Positions 35,589 through 47,345 of a stretch of 64,000 nucleotides of DNA are shown here, piece by piece. The translations under genes and the position numbers were made by a program. The notes under the pieces are model-generated. The model made no database searches and was not told the origin of the DNA. It saw only the letters and a list, made by a program, of their open reading frames with translations. The DNA is from Artemisia argyi (taxonomy: Eukaryota > Streptophyta > Magnoliopsida > Asterales > Asteraceae), in assembly GCA_030686995.1 (NCBI GenBank), contig CM060704.1, forward strand, positions 120,072,042 to 120,136,041, given 5' to 3'. Within the stretch, counting starts at the first letter, position 1; every line of letters begins with the position of its first letter.

Positions 35589-36125
35589 TTTTTTGGGTTT
35601 GTAAAAGAACAAGAATCTAGTTATCAAGATTCATGGAGTATATGATTATGTTTGAGATGAAGAAAGTGTGTTGTGTTTGGTTTTTGCAAAGACCATAAGT
35701 GGAGTATTTGGTCACGTTTTTTGTTAAATGGATCGGATATTAATCCATGACAATTATGAGAAGACTGAAGAGTGATGATATTTGGACTTAATTTTGTGGT
35801 TATAAAAGAGGAGCATCTTTTCTAAAGTTATAAAGACAATTTTAATAAAATTGTGAGATTGTGTGCTAATTGATTTGATTAAATATGTCAAATCAAAAGA
35901 AATTTTTTTGATTTGAGCCACTAGATCAAATCCAATAGCTCACAATCTCATAATTTTACTAAAGTTGTGTTTACAACTTTAGAGGATCTTGATCCATTAT
36001 ATAATGAAGCTAAACTTTAATCTATCTTTTATTTGGTATTTACATATGAGAATTGATTTGCACACTTTCAAGTTTTATTGATACACATTGATATATAGTT
36101 ATAGTTTAATTATAATCTCCTTTAA

Positions 36126-36127
<2 letters not shown>
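35589..36127. other. Upstream region of the DUF639 gene
   Basis: AT-rich. Contains an inverted pair: tcaaatcaaaagaaattttt, and gatttgagcc next to gatcaaatcc, around 35,875-35,935. The pair ataaagacaattttaataaaattgtgagattgtg and cacaatctcataattttactaaa (35,830 and 35,940) also form an inverted repeat, so a small degraded MITE is possible. Confidence 0.4.

Positions 36128-36181
<54 letters not shown>
36128..36181. repeat. (TA)n microsatellite, 54 bp
   Basis: Pure TA run that abuts a Helitron 3' terminus. Confidence 0.96.
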
Positions 36182-36184
<3 letters not shown>

Positions 36185-36185
<1 letters not shown>

Positions 36186-36213
36186 CTAGGCGAGTACCCG
36201 TGCATAGCAACGG
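36185..36213 (-). mobile_element. Helitron 3' terminus, - strand
   Basis: Read on the - strand the end is CTAG followed by the target T (36185). It is preceded by a hairpin CCGT...ACGG around gcatagca, about 10 nt inside. CTRR ends with an upstream hairpin are the Helitron 3' signature. The matching 5' TC end, to the right, was not identified. Confidence 0.7.
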
Positions 36214-36585
36214 AAATTCCTAGCGGCAGAAAATTAATGATATGCGATGTTTTGGTAAGTGTTTCATGTAACGTTCAAAATAGAACGTGAAAGTACCAAA
36301 TGTAATTGCAAACGGTTGTAACATGCGATAATTCAACTCAAGCAAAATTCTTAACATATATAAAAAAAAAAACATATAAAAACATGTTTAGAACCATCAA
36401 AGTATTATACGAATGTATTCTCATATCCCATTCCAAAAGTATGAGTCACTTGCATGTAGATCAGCAGGTCATAAAAGGTGACCCGCTGGAATGAACATCA
36501 GAAGATCTGAGACCCTTATTCTAGGTGAGAGTGCTGAATTTGCAGTTGCATCAAATTCCCTGTTGACTATCAGTTTCCTCTTCTG

Positions 36586-36723
36586 GGAATCAGACTGACA
36601 GATCTTCTTCAGTTATAGGACTCAAACCCGCATCTTGTTTAAGAATCATGGCTTGAGCTTCTTCCACGATGGATGCATCATCTTCAGCAGCATACAAGAT
36701 CCTTTTTATCGTACCAATAGCCT
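36586..36723 (-). pseudogene. Unidentified terminal-exon fragment
   Basis: After an AG acceptor (taacag) the - strand reads AIGTIKRILYAAEDDASIVE and on to ITEEDLSV and a stop. It is clean, acidic coding-like sequence of a family I do not recognise, probably captured by the Helitron whose end lies at 36185. Confidence 0.4.
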
Positions 36724-37310
36724 GTTATAAAAAGATGTAAAATGTGCAGCTGAGTAACCAAAATTTAAAATGGGTCACTCGGTTTATCTTTTATGTCAAA
36801 CAAAAATAGGAAAAAAAGTAGCTAAAAAATGGGTCGAGTGGGCAAAACTTGTCAAGCAGATAGGAAGTCACCCAAAATTAAATTTTCATGAATAAATCCC
36901 CTAAACCATTTTTTAAATTATTATTGAGATAATACAAATTTGATAATCATATATAAAAAATCTTCAATAATTTACCAAAACCGTTCCAAGTTAACCCAGC
37001 CTACTAATTTTACCGCCTATAATGAGCATATTAGCAAATTACTGATGTATAATTGTTGCGGTACTTTAGTATAGCATAGTGCTTTTATCTTATTTTTCTG
37101 TATTTGAAAATTTGTAAATAAAGTGAGCTGAAAGAAGAATTACTTGTGAAGGTACTGGTAAAGGAACATACATAACAAGTTCTTTTTTCACAAGTTTGTA
37201 TCCTATTATTTGTGAAAGTAAAGGAACATACATGCATATTGTACTCTCTAATGTGTGAAAGTGAGTATACATGAATAAATTATTATCTCAGATGAGAAAG
37301 ACTACCTCTT

Positions 37311-37469
37311 TTGAATGATCAAATGCAGAAACTCGAGATTGCGACAACATTTGAGGATCGGGATGAGTAAATCTATGATGGAGGCATCAATTGTTATAAC
37401 CTCCAACGTCTTCAGATTGGGAAAAGATGCTCAAAAATTCCCATCGATGTCACGTGCCGCACTAATGGC
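37311..37469 (-). pseudogene. F-box/FBD-LRR gene fragment
   Basis: After an AG acceptor the - strand reads AISAARDIDGNF, a TGA stop, then ASFPNLKTLEVITIDASIID and LLIPILKCCRNLEFLHLI. FPNLKTLEV and LIPILKCCRNLEFL are typical of the LRR/FBD end of plant F-box proteins. It has one in-frame stop and no F-box nearby, so it is a fragment. Confidence 0.6.
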
Positions 37470-37499
37470 CTATAAAAAAATATAAACTTCATTGAGCAC

Positions 37500-38887
37500 C
37501 AAAACAACATATTAAGGTATGCCAAATTGAAAGGATATACATATGCTAGGTTCTTCACATCCTCAAGATTTAGTAATGATTTATCCAAACTTATGTGAAT
37601 CAGGGCATAACAAGTGATGCATCAAGAATAAACCACAAATTAAAGTATATTACCATAGTTTGTAACAATATTTACATTCAGCCAAATCTTTTGCACTCCT
37701 ATGTTAAAATAACACATTAAGGACCACCAACATAATACTTTCAAATACCTCCAAATATCATATTTTTTTCTAGAAACTTAATATTAGATTATGAATCAAG
37801 CAAATAACTAATACTTCATAAATCATAATCCTTTATGTCATTTGATAATGGAACTATATTTTCTTTGGCAAAATTAATGTTAAAGTATCATTGTGTGTAC
37901 ATATCTATCCTAATTCCTAATATGATTATGACACACCAAAGTTCCTTGGCTATGCTAGGGTAATAGTCCAACTTTTCTCTTTCTTTGGCTATGCTAAATT
38001 TTGTGGTTTAAAAAATCTCCCATGAAATAACATTCTCAGCAAACAAAATTTACATCAAGAAGATAGTCACTTTAGAATGCTAATCGAAACACCCCATTTA
38101 TACTAATAAAGTTTTATTAATGCAAAATGGCTCTAAAACAATGCAATAAGCAGAAAAACATACTCAAATAAGGAACGACAATCGATATACAATCCCATAC
38201 AACCCCTAATTTAATATCAAATATATCTATTAAACCAAGTACTGTTAGAAAGAAAATTAACACAAACTTACAGCAGTTGGAAGACCCAATCAACATCGAA
38301 CCCGCAACAATAAACCCCCCATCACTCCATCCTCTCCTTATTAACTTCGTTCCCAAGAGGTCTCAAGCTACATAACATGCAAATATTATAACAACAAAAA
38401 TGACAGGCTTATGATCATCTAGTCAGTTTCTACAACCAAAGGTAATACCCCCTTGTTCCATAGATTTTCAAGTAAAATGTTGAAAAATAAACAAATAAAT
38501 AAATAAACCCTGCAATCATCATGATTTTCTGCCGATTCATTTAAAGATTAATTACAAAATCAACAAATGCACCAGATAACAAATACCTAAATAGATTAAG
38601 ATCATAAATTACCGCTGCAATGGTGAGATCTGTGTGTTTTGAAAGAGAGAGCGAGAGAAAAAGGTGGGAGAGAATGAGGTAAGGACCGGGATAGAATGTA
38701 CAGCTTTTCAATATTTGTTTAGAATACTTTCCATTTGTCCACCATCAATAGTTCAATACTTTCCATTCGTACACCATTGACCAGGCATTGAGAAAGGGCA
38801 TTGATTTAATTGACAAGGGCAAAATGGGGATTGACCGAAAGTTCAGTTTTTTCACTTTTCACTTGACCATTTTGACATTATAAGTAG

Positions 38888-38888
<1 letters not shown>
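37500..38888. other. Non-coding part of a probable Helitron
   Basis: No gene recognised. It ends at a (TA)n array (38889-38953) with no clear 5' TC Helitron end. The sequence ttgtgaaggtactggtaaag...aacatacat has a partial repeat at 37,200. Confidence 0.4.

Positions 38889-38953
<65 letters not shown>
38889..38953. repeat. (TA)n microsatellite, 65 bp
   Basis: Pure TA run that abuts a second Helitron 3' terminus. Confidence 0.96.
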
Positions 38954-38954
<1 letters not shown>

Positions 38955-38983
38955 TAGTTTTCGAAGCCCGCCCGATGGGCGGG
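38953..38983 (-). mobile_element. Helitron 3' terminus with 8-bp hairpin, - strand
   Basis: On the - strand: GCCCGCCC, loop atc, GGGCGGGC, an 8-nt spacer and CTAG, followed by the target T (38953). The hairpin is a perfect 8-bp GC stem. Sequence to the right, up to about 45 kb, is the likely element body. Confidence 0.8.
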
Positions 38984-39212
38984 CATGATTTATAATTATT
39001 ATTTACATATTTTGCTATAGTGAAAGAAGTTGGTTAGGCTAGATTCATAATAATACATTTTGAATTCTAAATGTATGTAAAGCAATCGTAAAGTAGCGTT
39101 GAAAAGCTTATAAAAAGGGATAATATTGCCGATATACATATCATGTAACAAAATCTATATAAAAGTAAAGATGTTGTTTGAACTCAAAAAGATAATAAAG
39201 CTGTACATCATA

Positions 39213-39214
<2 letters not shown>

Positions 39215-39247
<33 letters not shown>
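39215..39247. repeat. Poly(A) tract, 33 bp
   Basis: Uninterrupted A inside the Helitron body. Confidence 0.95.
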
Positions 39248-39250
<3 letters not shown>

Positions 39251-39382
39251 GGTTGCCTATTCAAATATGAAACAAAGCTTCTTTATAAACGATATTAATA
39301 AAGCATATTGTTGGGTTAGTGATTCAAAAGTTACCTTTACTACAGTCTTAACGTCACCTCCTCTGGTGCTGAAAGAAAAGTG

Positions 39383-39510
39383 TTATGGATTGATATTGCT
39401 ATCTATGATAATTTTACCCAAAGCATTTTGAACTTGAATATCATGGCTTCCTTCAGTCATAAGACGTACTCCAAAACTTGTGTGAGTAACCGCAGTTGAT
39501 TCCTCGAAAG
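39383..39510 (-). pseudogene. Unidentified terminal-exon fragment in the Helitron
   Basis: After a tgcag acceptor the - strand reads FEESTAVTHTSFGVRLMTEG and on to ALGKIIIDSN and a stop. Same strand as the other captured pieces. Family not recognised. Confidence 0.35.
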
Positions 39511-40489
39511 CTGCAAGCAAATGATAAAAGGATAGAATTTAACAATATGAACAGACACAGATCTAATAGTTTAAATAGACAATGCTCGTTTTTCACACTC
39601 ATTCACAAGTGGCTCAACTGGAAGAAGAGAAGGCGCATATATAATCAACACTTTGATGAAATCCTTTGGGCACTCATCATCTAGAAGCTGACCTATAACT
39701 TAAGGAGCATTTTGCAGGTTGACCGTTGACCTATAAGACAATACCATAAGCAGTTAGATACACAAGTTTTAGTAAATCGATTTATGCATTACTTGTTCCC
39801 TTTAATTAGATATGTGGCCACAATATTAGCCTGAGCCATTTACTCATGTCAGAAAAGTTTGAACTCTGCACTCTCTTACAATTGATAAAGTTATAGTATA
39901 AAATGAAGTCAAATATTACAGGCAATGGTGAAGTAAGAGCACACAAATTTCATACCTATGTTCCAATGCCAAACCGGGCACCATCACAAAATCTTGTTGT
40001 CGGCTTACCTCACCAATCTTAGAAATATTACTTTATTATTAGAGTACTGTTCCAGAAAATTAATAACACCTTTACGCTATTTTGTATAAATCAATTGAGA
40101 AAGTTGCAGGTTTTAAAAAGTTAAAGATGCTTTTAAACCATTTTAAGTAAATGGCTGGAAATTTCCATCTTTGGAAAGAATGCATAAGTAAAAAAAAGTA
40201 CCTTTTTCATGTTAATTCGTTTTCAAGTCTTATAGTCCCCTTGCAGCTTGCTAGCATGAGATGGTTTCATGACCAAACATAACTGTTCATCCAGTTCGTG
40301 TGACAAACATGTTGTCTTCAACTCATATCTTCTCCATAAAGTAGTTTTAAATCTTTCATACCACCAGAATCATCTTCAAGATCATGAGCCATTCCCATAT
40401 CATCATCGCCAACAGTAAGTTTCATGTGGACCAAACTCTCTGTTTCGTTTCTTTCACCCGTTACAGCACTCATGCAACGACAACCTCGG

Positions 40490-41655
40490 TAATTTTGTGT
40501 TCAACAGTGGCGGGTTCAAACGGGTAGTAAGAGTAGTGATACACTGCAATATGAATCATTTGATTGTCTCAAGATCATGGACACATACACAAAAAACAAA
40601 TACACTGGACACTGAAAGATAAAATACCGCTAGCAACACCGCCACTTGCACCATCACAGAATGTTGCATGATAGATGGATCTTCTAACCAACTTAGCGGC
40701 TTCATCGACTGTCATGTCGTACTGGTACCTGGCAAAGAGACAGCATCAATGTCAAAAAGAATAAATAATCCAGTACCAAAAACTAAACACAATAACATTG
40801 TTTAGGGATGCCTCAAATTAGATCTTCCATCACATCAAAATTGTAAAGTTCACGCACACTTCTAAAAGAATTAATGATTAACCAAATGTCATATATATAT
40901 ATTAGTATCAAACAACACGTAAATCAATGCTACTAATAATACAGTGTGTTAAATCAATGCTACTAAGCTCTTTATCTTGATGGCAATGGCAATATATTTT
41001 ATTTATAAACATATCAGAAAGGAAAATGTTGTAATTTTCACAAGATCTCTGAAAAGGAAGTCTAGGATATATAGGCTTGAAAAAATATCATAAAACAAAA
41101 TATTGCTAATGAGTGTAGGTCGGAGATGGAAGTGCTCACCCGCTATCTAATACACCATATGCATATGGTGCACCAGATTCAACAGAACACTTGGTACCCT
41201 TTAGCCGTCCTCCTTCACTGTCCACGTAGTATAGGCCAGGGCCCTATAAAAAAAATGATGCCAACTTACGTTAGGACAAACTCAGGCATGTCAAGCACAT
41301 TATGCTCGAACTATAATGCCAAATGGGTTTGTCCAATTTTTTAAAATGAAAAGAGTGTTACAGGAACCATATCACTACAGGCGTCTACAACAATAATCCA
41401 TCTTTTGTATAAATGATTTTGATGTATATATTAAAATTGTAGAACATTACTAAAATCAACCCAACCATAAGTAGCTAGGTGAAACTGCCACCTCTAGCTC
41501 TATTGTTCAAATGTATGTACCTTTTCATCCCATCCTGCAATCATTGTCCCAACCGACAGCCCCATTCCACGATAAGAATAGAGAATGTTTGCCAACAGTT
41601 TTGAAGCCCCGGTGACTGATATTCTTCTCTTGTTTGGAAGTTCATGCAACCGGCA
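40490..41655 (-). pseudogene. PBE1: Proteasome beta-5 subunit gene fragment
   Basis: Four - strand exons can be followed: 41655-41521 ([35 protein letters not shown]), about 41246-41141 ([30 protein letters not shown]), about 40729-40628 (YQYDMTVDEAAKLVRRSIYH, DGASGGVAS) and about 40555-40490 (VYHYSYYPFEPATVEHKI). The protein is the chymotrypsin-like beta-5 subunit of the 20S proteasome core. The first half, with the processed Thr active site, is absent. The last exon jumps from VYH to the final YYP region, losing about 18 residues. Splice phases still fit. It lies between Helitron signals and on the same strand as them, so capture is the simplest explanation. Confidence 0.85.
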
Positions 41656-41656
41656 C

Positions 41657-43050
41657 TGAAATAACCTACTCACGTATTAATTAGTTATATTTGCAGCAAC
41701 CACACATTCATGATAGATATGGGTTTATGAATTTCTCAAGTTTCTTTAGGGCGTATATTGCAATTAACATTAAAATCTTAAACTAATAGAATGACAATGC
41801 AACAATATCTATCAGCGTACTGCAATTGCCATCTAGATTCAGACATTTACCTAAGACTACCATACCCAAAAAATAGTGCCATAATGAAACTGAAAAGGTA
41901 GCACAAGGTTACCTTGATACCTAGATTTCTGTGTCATAATTGGTAATCAGCAACTCCATCATCCCGGTATGAACATCTCAAACCATGAGTGGTTGGATAG
42001 GGAGACATAAGGCAAATGCAACCATAAGTAGTTTTGGGTTCTCCTCCCTAAGAGCCCTTGATAAGCACTTGAATATGGAATTAATAGTCATAATTGCAAT
42101 CGTGCATAATATGCAACGACTAACTATAATAGGCAAATTCAGTTGTTAAAAAAAGAGATCAAAATATTATTGCTAACCACAGTTGTTGTAGCTATCATCG
42201 TGTGGTCGGCCCATCCATTGCAAACAGTAAAACTGACTCATTATAGAGATTATGAGATGGACGTAAAGTAAGTAAAAACAAAATATTAGTAACGATCTTA
42301 CCTTAACCTAAAAAAAAAACGTGAATAATCTTCGCTTTTCCCATAATCTTCACCTGCGACTGTGAATGACAAAGAAAAAGAAGACCAGATTAAATTAATG
42401 GTTTCATTTTTTTTAGAATTAAACCTTATTTGTAGTGATGTGATATATATCTCACTAAAAGGACCTCAAAAATAACATCTCACTAAAACTTCCCATGTGG
42501 TATTTTTGAATACTGGTTTGGTCTTCCTTTATTCATGGTGTTTTCAAATTTGTTTTCTATCCCTTAGGTGCTCTTTCAGCATGCCTTTTGTAACCATTGA
42601 TACCGAGGTTGAATGACGCTACCAAATAATAACAAAAAGTAATTAATGTAACGATTAGTTTTAAGCAGAAAGCAAAACATAATAATATAATTATAAAAAG
42701 ATGTAGATTTAGTGAAAGACCTGAGTATAAAAAGTCATAAAACATATTACTTTTGAGTCTATTTGGTTTATGTTGTATCTTGAATGGGTCAAACTGATTA
42801 AGTATTAAAAAAAAAGGCTTAAAATTGTTGACCGCATGAGTCGAAGTCTCCTTAAGTGTAGTTTCTACTATATATAACATCGTAATATAATCTAATTGTT
42901 GTAATAATCACACATTCACACACTACTATTACCTTTTTTTAACACACATTACTATTACTTTTGATATGGACTTTTTTGGACACAAGAGTGTTTCTGGTCA
43001 ACTAAACCCAGTGAACAAATAGTAACCCATTCTTTGAATTTATGAATTAC
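41657..43050. other. Non-coding stretch between captured fragments
   Basis: No gene recognised. Short open frames at 42,557-42,880 have no coding character. Confidence 0.4.
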
Positions 43051-43504
43051 CTCAGGGTTGCCTACATCCGCCTTTGGTTTTTTACGACTCTTTGGTTCAG
43101 GGATTGAATCTACTCGCTGTAAGTTTCGTGGGGAATGAGATGACAGTTTGCCACCTGGACTTCCCCATACTTTCTGTTGCATGCCATCTTGATCCCCTTC
43201 TTTGTTTGCCAGAGCAGCTTTTAGATTGACAATCTGAGACAAGAAACATCTTTTCCAATTTTAAACAAATTCATAAGCAAACAAAGATCTACTGACCTAC
43301 ACGGAGTATGTTAGTGTTACGGAAAATATAGGGGTACGTTAGAAAACCTGTTGTTTGAAGTCTTTCACATCTGAACTATATTTATGTACTTGTGCATCAC
43401 CGAGTTCTACAGTTGCTACCCGTTCAGCAAACTTAAGTGTACTTAGCGTTTCTCCAACAATTCTGGGCTCATGTGAACGAACATAAGTGTCTTTGCCTGC
43501 CCTC
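43051..43504 (-). pseudogene. Kinesin-14 gene fragment
   Basis: Two - strand exons: 43504-43348 and 43233-43051. The first contains GETLSTLKFAERVATVELG, the last helix and end of a kinesin motor domain. The second continues NLKAALANKEGDQDGMQQKV and SPRNLQRVDSIPEPKSRKK, typical of the neck-distal part of plant KIN-14 proteins. Motor P-loop and switch regions are absent, so it is a captured fragment. Confidence 0.8.
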
Positions 43505-44018
43505 CTAATACATCCACAAGACAACAAAAAAAAAAAACTTATAACGGCAAACTCAGAACAAAGGTAAGAAATTCACAGCAATACACAGTAGTTCCTGTCA
43601 ATAAATAAATAACTGTTTAGAGCGGCTCAACCCACTGTGACCCGTTACCTAACCTGTCTACCTCTTGGTGGTCTTCTACATGGCCATGAATTAAAGAAAA
43701 AGAGTAGTTGTAAAGAACCATGAAATTGCGAGAGATGGTGCAGAGGTTAACTTGAGTCTTGCATGATGAACAAACTTAAAGCCGGAGTAGATTGTATGTT
43801 TGTTAACTTGCAGAGTTGTGCCGCATAATTTCCCTTTCCATAGCTGTTGATTATGAGACTTGAAATAGAATAACTGTGCATCTGATCACAAATTGTCTGC
43901 AACCCAGACCTATAAGCAACCTCACTCCAAGTTCTTTCTTCATATGCTCATTTACCACTCGTTTTTCTCCACTTAAACTTAAACTCCCCTCGACAGTAAA
44001 CAATTTATTTGTATCATA

Positions 44019-44023
<5 letters not shown>

Positions 44024-44100
<77 letters not shown>
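44024..44100. repeat. (TA)n microsatellite, 77 bp
   Basis: Pure TA run bordering the left of a 200-bp dispersed repeat. Confidence 0.96.
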
Positions 44101-44103
<3 letters not shown>

Positions 44104-44298
44104 TACATTTTAATATAAATGTAAAAAAAATCTGAAATTTTAATATATATAAAAAAAATCCGAAATTATAAATTTAAATTTAAAAAATTAATAAATTTAA
44201 AAATTGCTTACATGGTGACAATGTGATGACATGGCAGAAAATGAATTACATGGCAATGACTGGGCAATGAGGTGGCAATACGCGTGTAACGCCTCCTG

Positions 44299-44299
<1 letters not shown>
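44101..44299 (+). mobile_element. 200-bp dispersed element, copy 1
   Basis: Runs from aattacattttaatataaat to aacgcctcctgt. It is nearly identical to 46203-46401 and, like it, is followed directly by (TA)n. Here (TA)n also lies on the left. Likely a small non-autonomous element; class unknown. Confidence 0.7.

Positions 44300-44368
<69 letters not shown>
44300..44368. repeat. (TA)n microsatellite, 69 bp
   Basis: Directly follows the 200-bp element. Confidence 0.96.
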
Positions 44369-44372
<4 letters not shown>

Positions 44373-44439
44373 ATTACGGTGTATTTTAATATATTGTATC
44401 ATATTTACTATTATAAATTAATAATTAATATATTGCAGA

Positions 44440-44565
44440 TGTGTTCTTGGTGTACCTTTCCTTAGTTCAGCTCGATGCATCGCCAAAATGACAACTTCTT
44501 TAGCAAGCCCCCGAACACAGTCACGAAACGCAGCAGTGCCATAATTTCCATTTCCATTTGCAGAA

Positions 44566-44618
<53 letters not shown>

Positions 44619-44828
44619 AATACATTCAATGCATAACATATTATTTTTTTAGTGGTAATTAAACAAACTTTACATAAAAAGTAGTAATTTAATGGCATGT
44701 ATATATCAGACATATATTAAGTGATTACCAAATATTGAATACACAACCACAGCACCACGACACTGTTCCATATGAAAAAGATCTGAATCATTAATATCGA
44801 ATCCTGACTTGCGACCAGCTAGTCCTGT
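44440..44828 (-). pseudogene. Unidentified two-exon gene fragment
   Basis: The - strand reads GRKSGFDINDSDLFHMEQCR and GAVVVYSIFG (44,828-44,729), then NYGTAAFRDCVRGLAKEVVI and LAMHRAEL (about 44,560-44,460). It is separated by an intron with a 50-bp A/T tract (44,568-44,617). It looks like real protein sequence captured from a host gene, but I do not recognise the family. Confidence 0.4.
44568..44617. repeat. Poly(A) tract, 50 bp
   Basis: Uninterrupted A on the + strand. Confidence 0.95.
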
Positions 44829-45651
44829 CTCTTCTCACAACAAAATTAAAAAGTTATCAGTAACTGTACAAAACATACTATTCAGAGGGTAACTAAGCTC
44901 TCAAATAAAGGTGTTCCCACATCAAAATATAAATGGGAGATGACAAATCTGGAAAAGATCACACTAATACAAAGCTTTCGAGAGACTTACAAATTGTTCT
45001 TGGATAGATCGTTGGTGTTCCTGACTTTACTTCCCCATATATGGCATGCTAAGCTAATAAACAAATAAACATTATTCTAAATGCCATTAAAGATAAATTA
45101 CAACATGCATGTAATTTAATAGCAACTATTAGAATACGGTATATTGTTATATTAAAGTTATCATTCCCGTGTAAGAAAAATTGCTCGTATAAACAACAAA
45201 AACCTACTATGAATATGTAAAAATTAAAGAATACATACAAAATCAACAACCATATACATACATATACATACAACATTGAAAATTATTAAAGCATACAAAC
45301 CTCATTGGAAATCAAATTAATAATCATGTAATGTAAGTATACATACAAAAGAAAAATATATATTATAAGTAATAATGTAATGTAAGTATTCATAGTATTC
45401 TCTAATTCATCAAACATCATATCTCGTAACCTAATTCTGATTAAATTCGAACGAATACTACAAATAAAAATAACCTGAAATCGAATTTGTTTGATAAGTA
45501 ATGAAGCATTACATATTAGGGTTAAATCAAGAGATCATTCTGTCAACTTGTGTTTAAGGATTTGATGGAGGTCTTGAATATCCGGTTGTTTTTGGAGGCG
45601 GCGAAATTGGCGGGTAGGGCAAAAATTAGAGGTCGAATGATTTATGTTTTA

Positions 45652-45933
45652 CTAGAAAGGTGCCCACGCGATGCTGGGGCGGATTGTTGGGGTGAAGAGG
45701 AGGGAGGTGGGGTGGTGGAAAGTGGTTGTTGGGGTGGTTGTTGAGTTGGTTATAAATTGTTGGGGGTGGTTGTTGAGGTGGTTATAAATTGTTAGGGGTG
45801 GTTGTTGAAGTGGTTATAAATTGTTGGGGTGATTGTTAGGGGTGGTTGTTTCCGTAATTAGTAAGTAAAAGTCTGAATTTTTAAGCCTTTCTAATTATAG
45901 AATAGTCCCAAATACATTATATAGTAGTATAGA
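45652..45933 (-). mobile_element. Complete small Helitron, 282 bp
   Basis: On the - strand it starts TCTATACTACTATATAATG after an A (45934) and ends in a GCCC...GGGC hairpin, a 9-nt spacer and CTAG, followed by T (45651). A/T flanks, the TC start and the hairpin plus CTRR end are the full Helitron signature. The body is mostly a G-rich minisatellite, and no protein is encoded. Confidence 0.88.
45705..45860 (+). repeat. G-rich minisatellite inside the Helitron
   Basis: Three to five units of ggttgttg(g/a)ggtggttata and aattgttggg, 35-37 bp each. The G clusters could form G-quadruplex structure on the + strand. Confidence 0.75.
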
Positions 45934-46071
45934 TGAGGCCGGTTAATGAATAGCAAATTGATATTCTCCCAGCTATATTTTTGGAAGTGATACGCGTAAC
46001 TTTTGTTCTCTCCATTGACATAATCAGGTGCCTCTTATCAAATTTAGTTTGTAAACTTTATAACAAATGTT

Positions 46072-46202
46072 GGAATGCCTTGGTGGTTGAGATGATAGTC
46101 TCTTGTGCATTCCAACTCGAGTTCGAACCCAGTCCTTTGCATTTTTACACAAATTAAATCCGAATTTTATAAATGCCAAAATATTGTTTAGGTGGACAAA
46201 AA
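46072..46202 (+). mobile_element. Probable tRNA-derived SINE
   Basis: ccttggtggttgagatgata resembles a Pol III A box. GTTCGAACCC, a near-perfect B box, follows about 40 nt later (46,124-46,133). The 3' side is AT-rich. Ends and TSD are not fixed. Confidence 0.6.
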
Positions 46203-46401
46203 AAATTACATTTTAATATAAATGTAAAAAAAATCTGAAATTTTAATATAAATAAAAAAAATCCGAAATTATAAATTTAAATTTAAAAAATTAATAAATT
46301 TAAAAATTGCTTACATGGTGACAATGTGATGACATGGTAGAAAATGAATTACATGGCAATGACTGGGCAATGAGGTGGCAATACGCGTGTAACGCCTCCT
46401 G
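46203..46401 (+). mobile_element. 200-bp dispersed element, copy 2
   Basis: Direct copy of 44101-44299 with only a few changes, followed by (TA)n. Confidence 0.7.

Positions 46402-46477
<76 letters not shown>
46402..46477. repeat. (TA)n microsatellite, 76 bp
   Basis: Lies between the 200-bp element and the left TIR of the second MULE. Confidence 0.96.
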
Positions 46478-46480
<3 letters not shown>

Positions 46481-46570
46481 TTCATGTGGTGTACAAGCTT
46501 AAAATAGATAAAATAGGTACACATGTGGATCGTTGGATCAATCTTGATGAATGCGATCAAAATAAATAAT
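46478..46570 (+). repeat. Left TIR of the second Ulp1 MULE
   Basis: Starts gcgttcatgtggtgtacaag, then acttaaaatagataaaatagg. Complementary to 51255-51347. Confidence 0.85.
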
Positions 46571-46662
46571 ATTAATTAATTAGATATTTACTATAAGGGT
46601 ATAATAGTAATCTTTGTTTTTCCATGTGATTTTTTTCATTGTGATCCCATGTTGAATGCCCC

Positions 46663-47345
46663 ACAATCCTTACAATTTATTATTTCATACGGTTTTTTTT
46701 TTTTTTTTCATTTTCAATATAACCAATGTCAAACACTCACCTTCAAAAGACAATAAACAAGTAAAATGCTTTGTTATACCATAAAAGACAATCATACACA
46801 AAGCTACCATTTATCATTCTATGCACAGATCACTCATTCACAACCAAAGTTTCTACTGCACATCCTATTCCCAGTACATCTGTAACAGTCACAATGGTAT
46901 TATTGAAACTTGCTTGAATATGAATAACCCAAGTCTGCATTGAACTCGACACTTTATCATTCTATAAACCAATTTTTATGACATACAACATAAACAACTA
47001 CAAAGTAAAATGCTTTGTTATATCACAAAATTAGTTGACAGAGTAATGCACAATCCAGTTAAACAAATAACAACACTGTAATAAGGCTAATGCATAATCC
47101 ATTTTAACAAAATAATCATAACACACCCCAATCTTGGTTTCATTGAGAGATGCCGTGTATCGTATTGAACTCGACCCAAAAATTATACTACACACCACAA
47201 CTAAATTAAAGGTTACTCGGTAAGCATACGCGAGATTTTTTTTTTTTTTGACAATAAACTGAAAACATACAAACATAATAAAATTGCAGTCTTAGTGCTA
47301 CTTATTAAATCTAGACTACATGAAAACAGCTCATTTCACTTCAAA
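46663..47345. other. Non-coding 3' flank of the Ulp1 remnant
   Basis: No gene was seen. Two diverged phrases (aagtaaaatgctttgttat plus accactttatcattctatg/aaacc) occur at 46,755-46,830 and 46,945-47,030. Confidence 0.45.
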
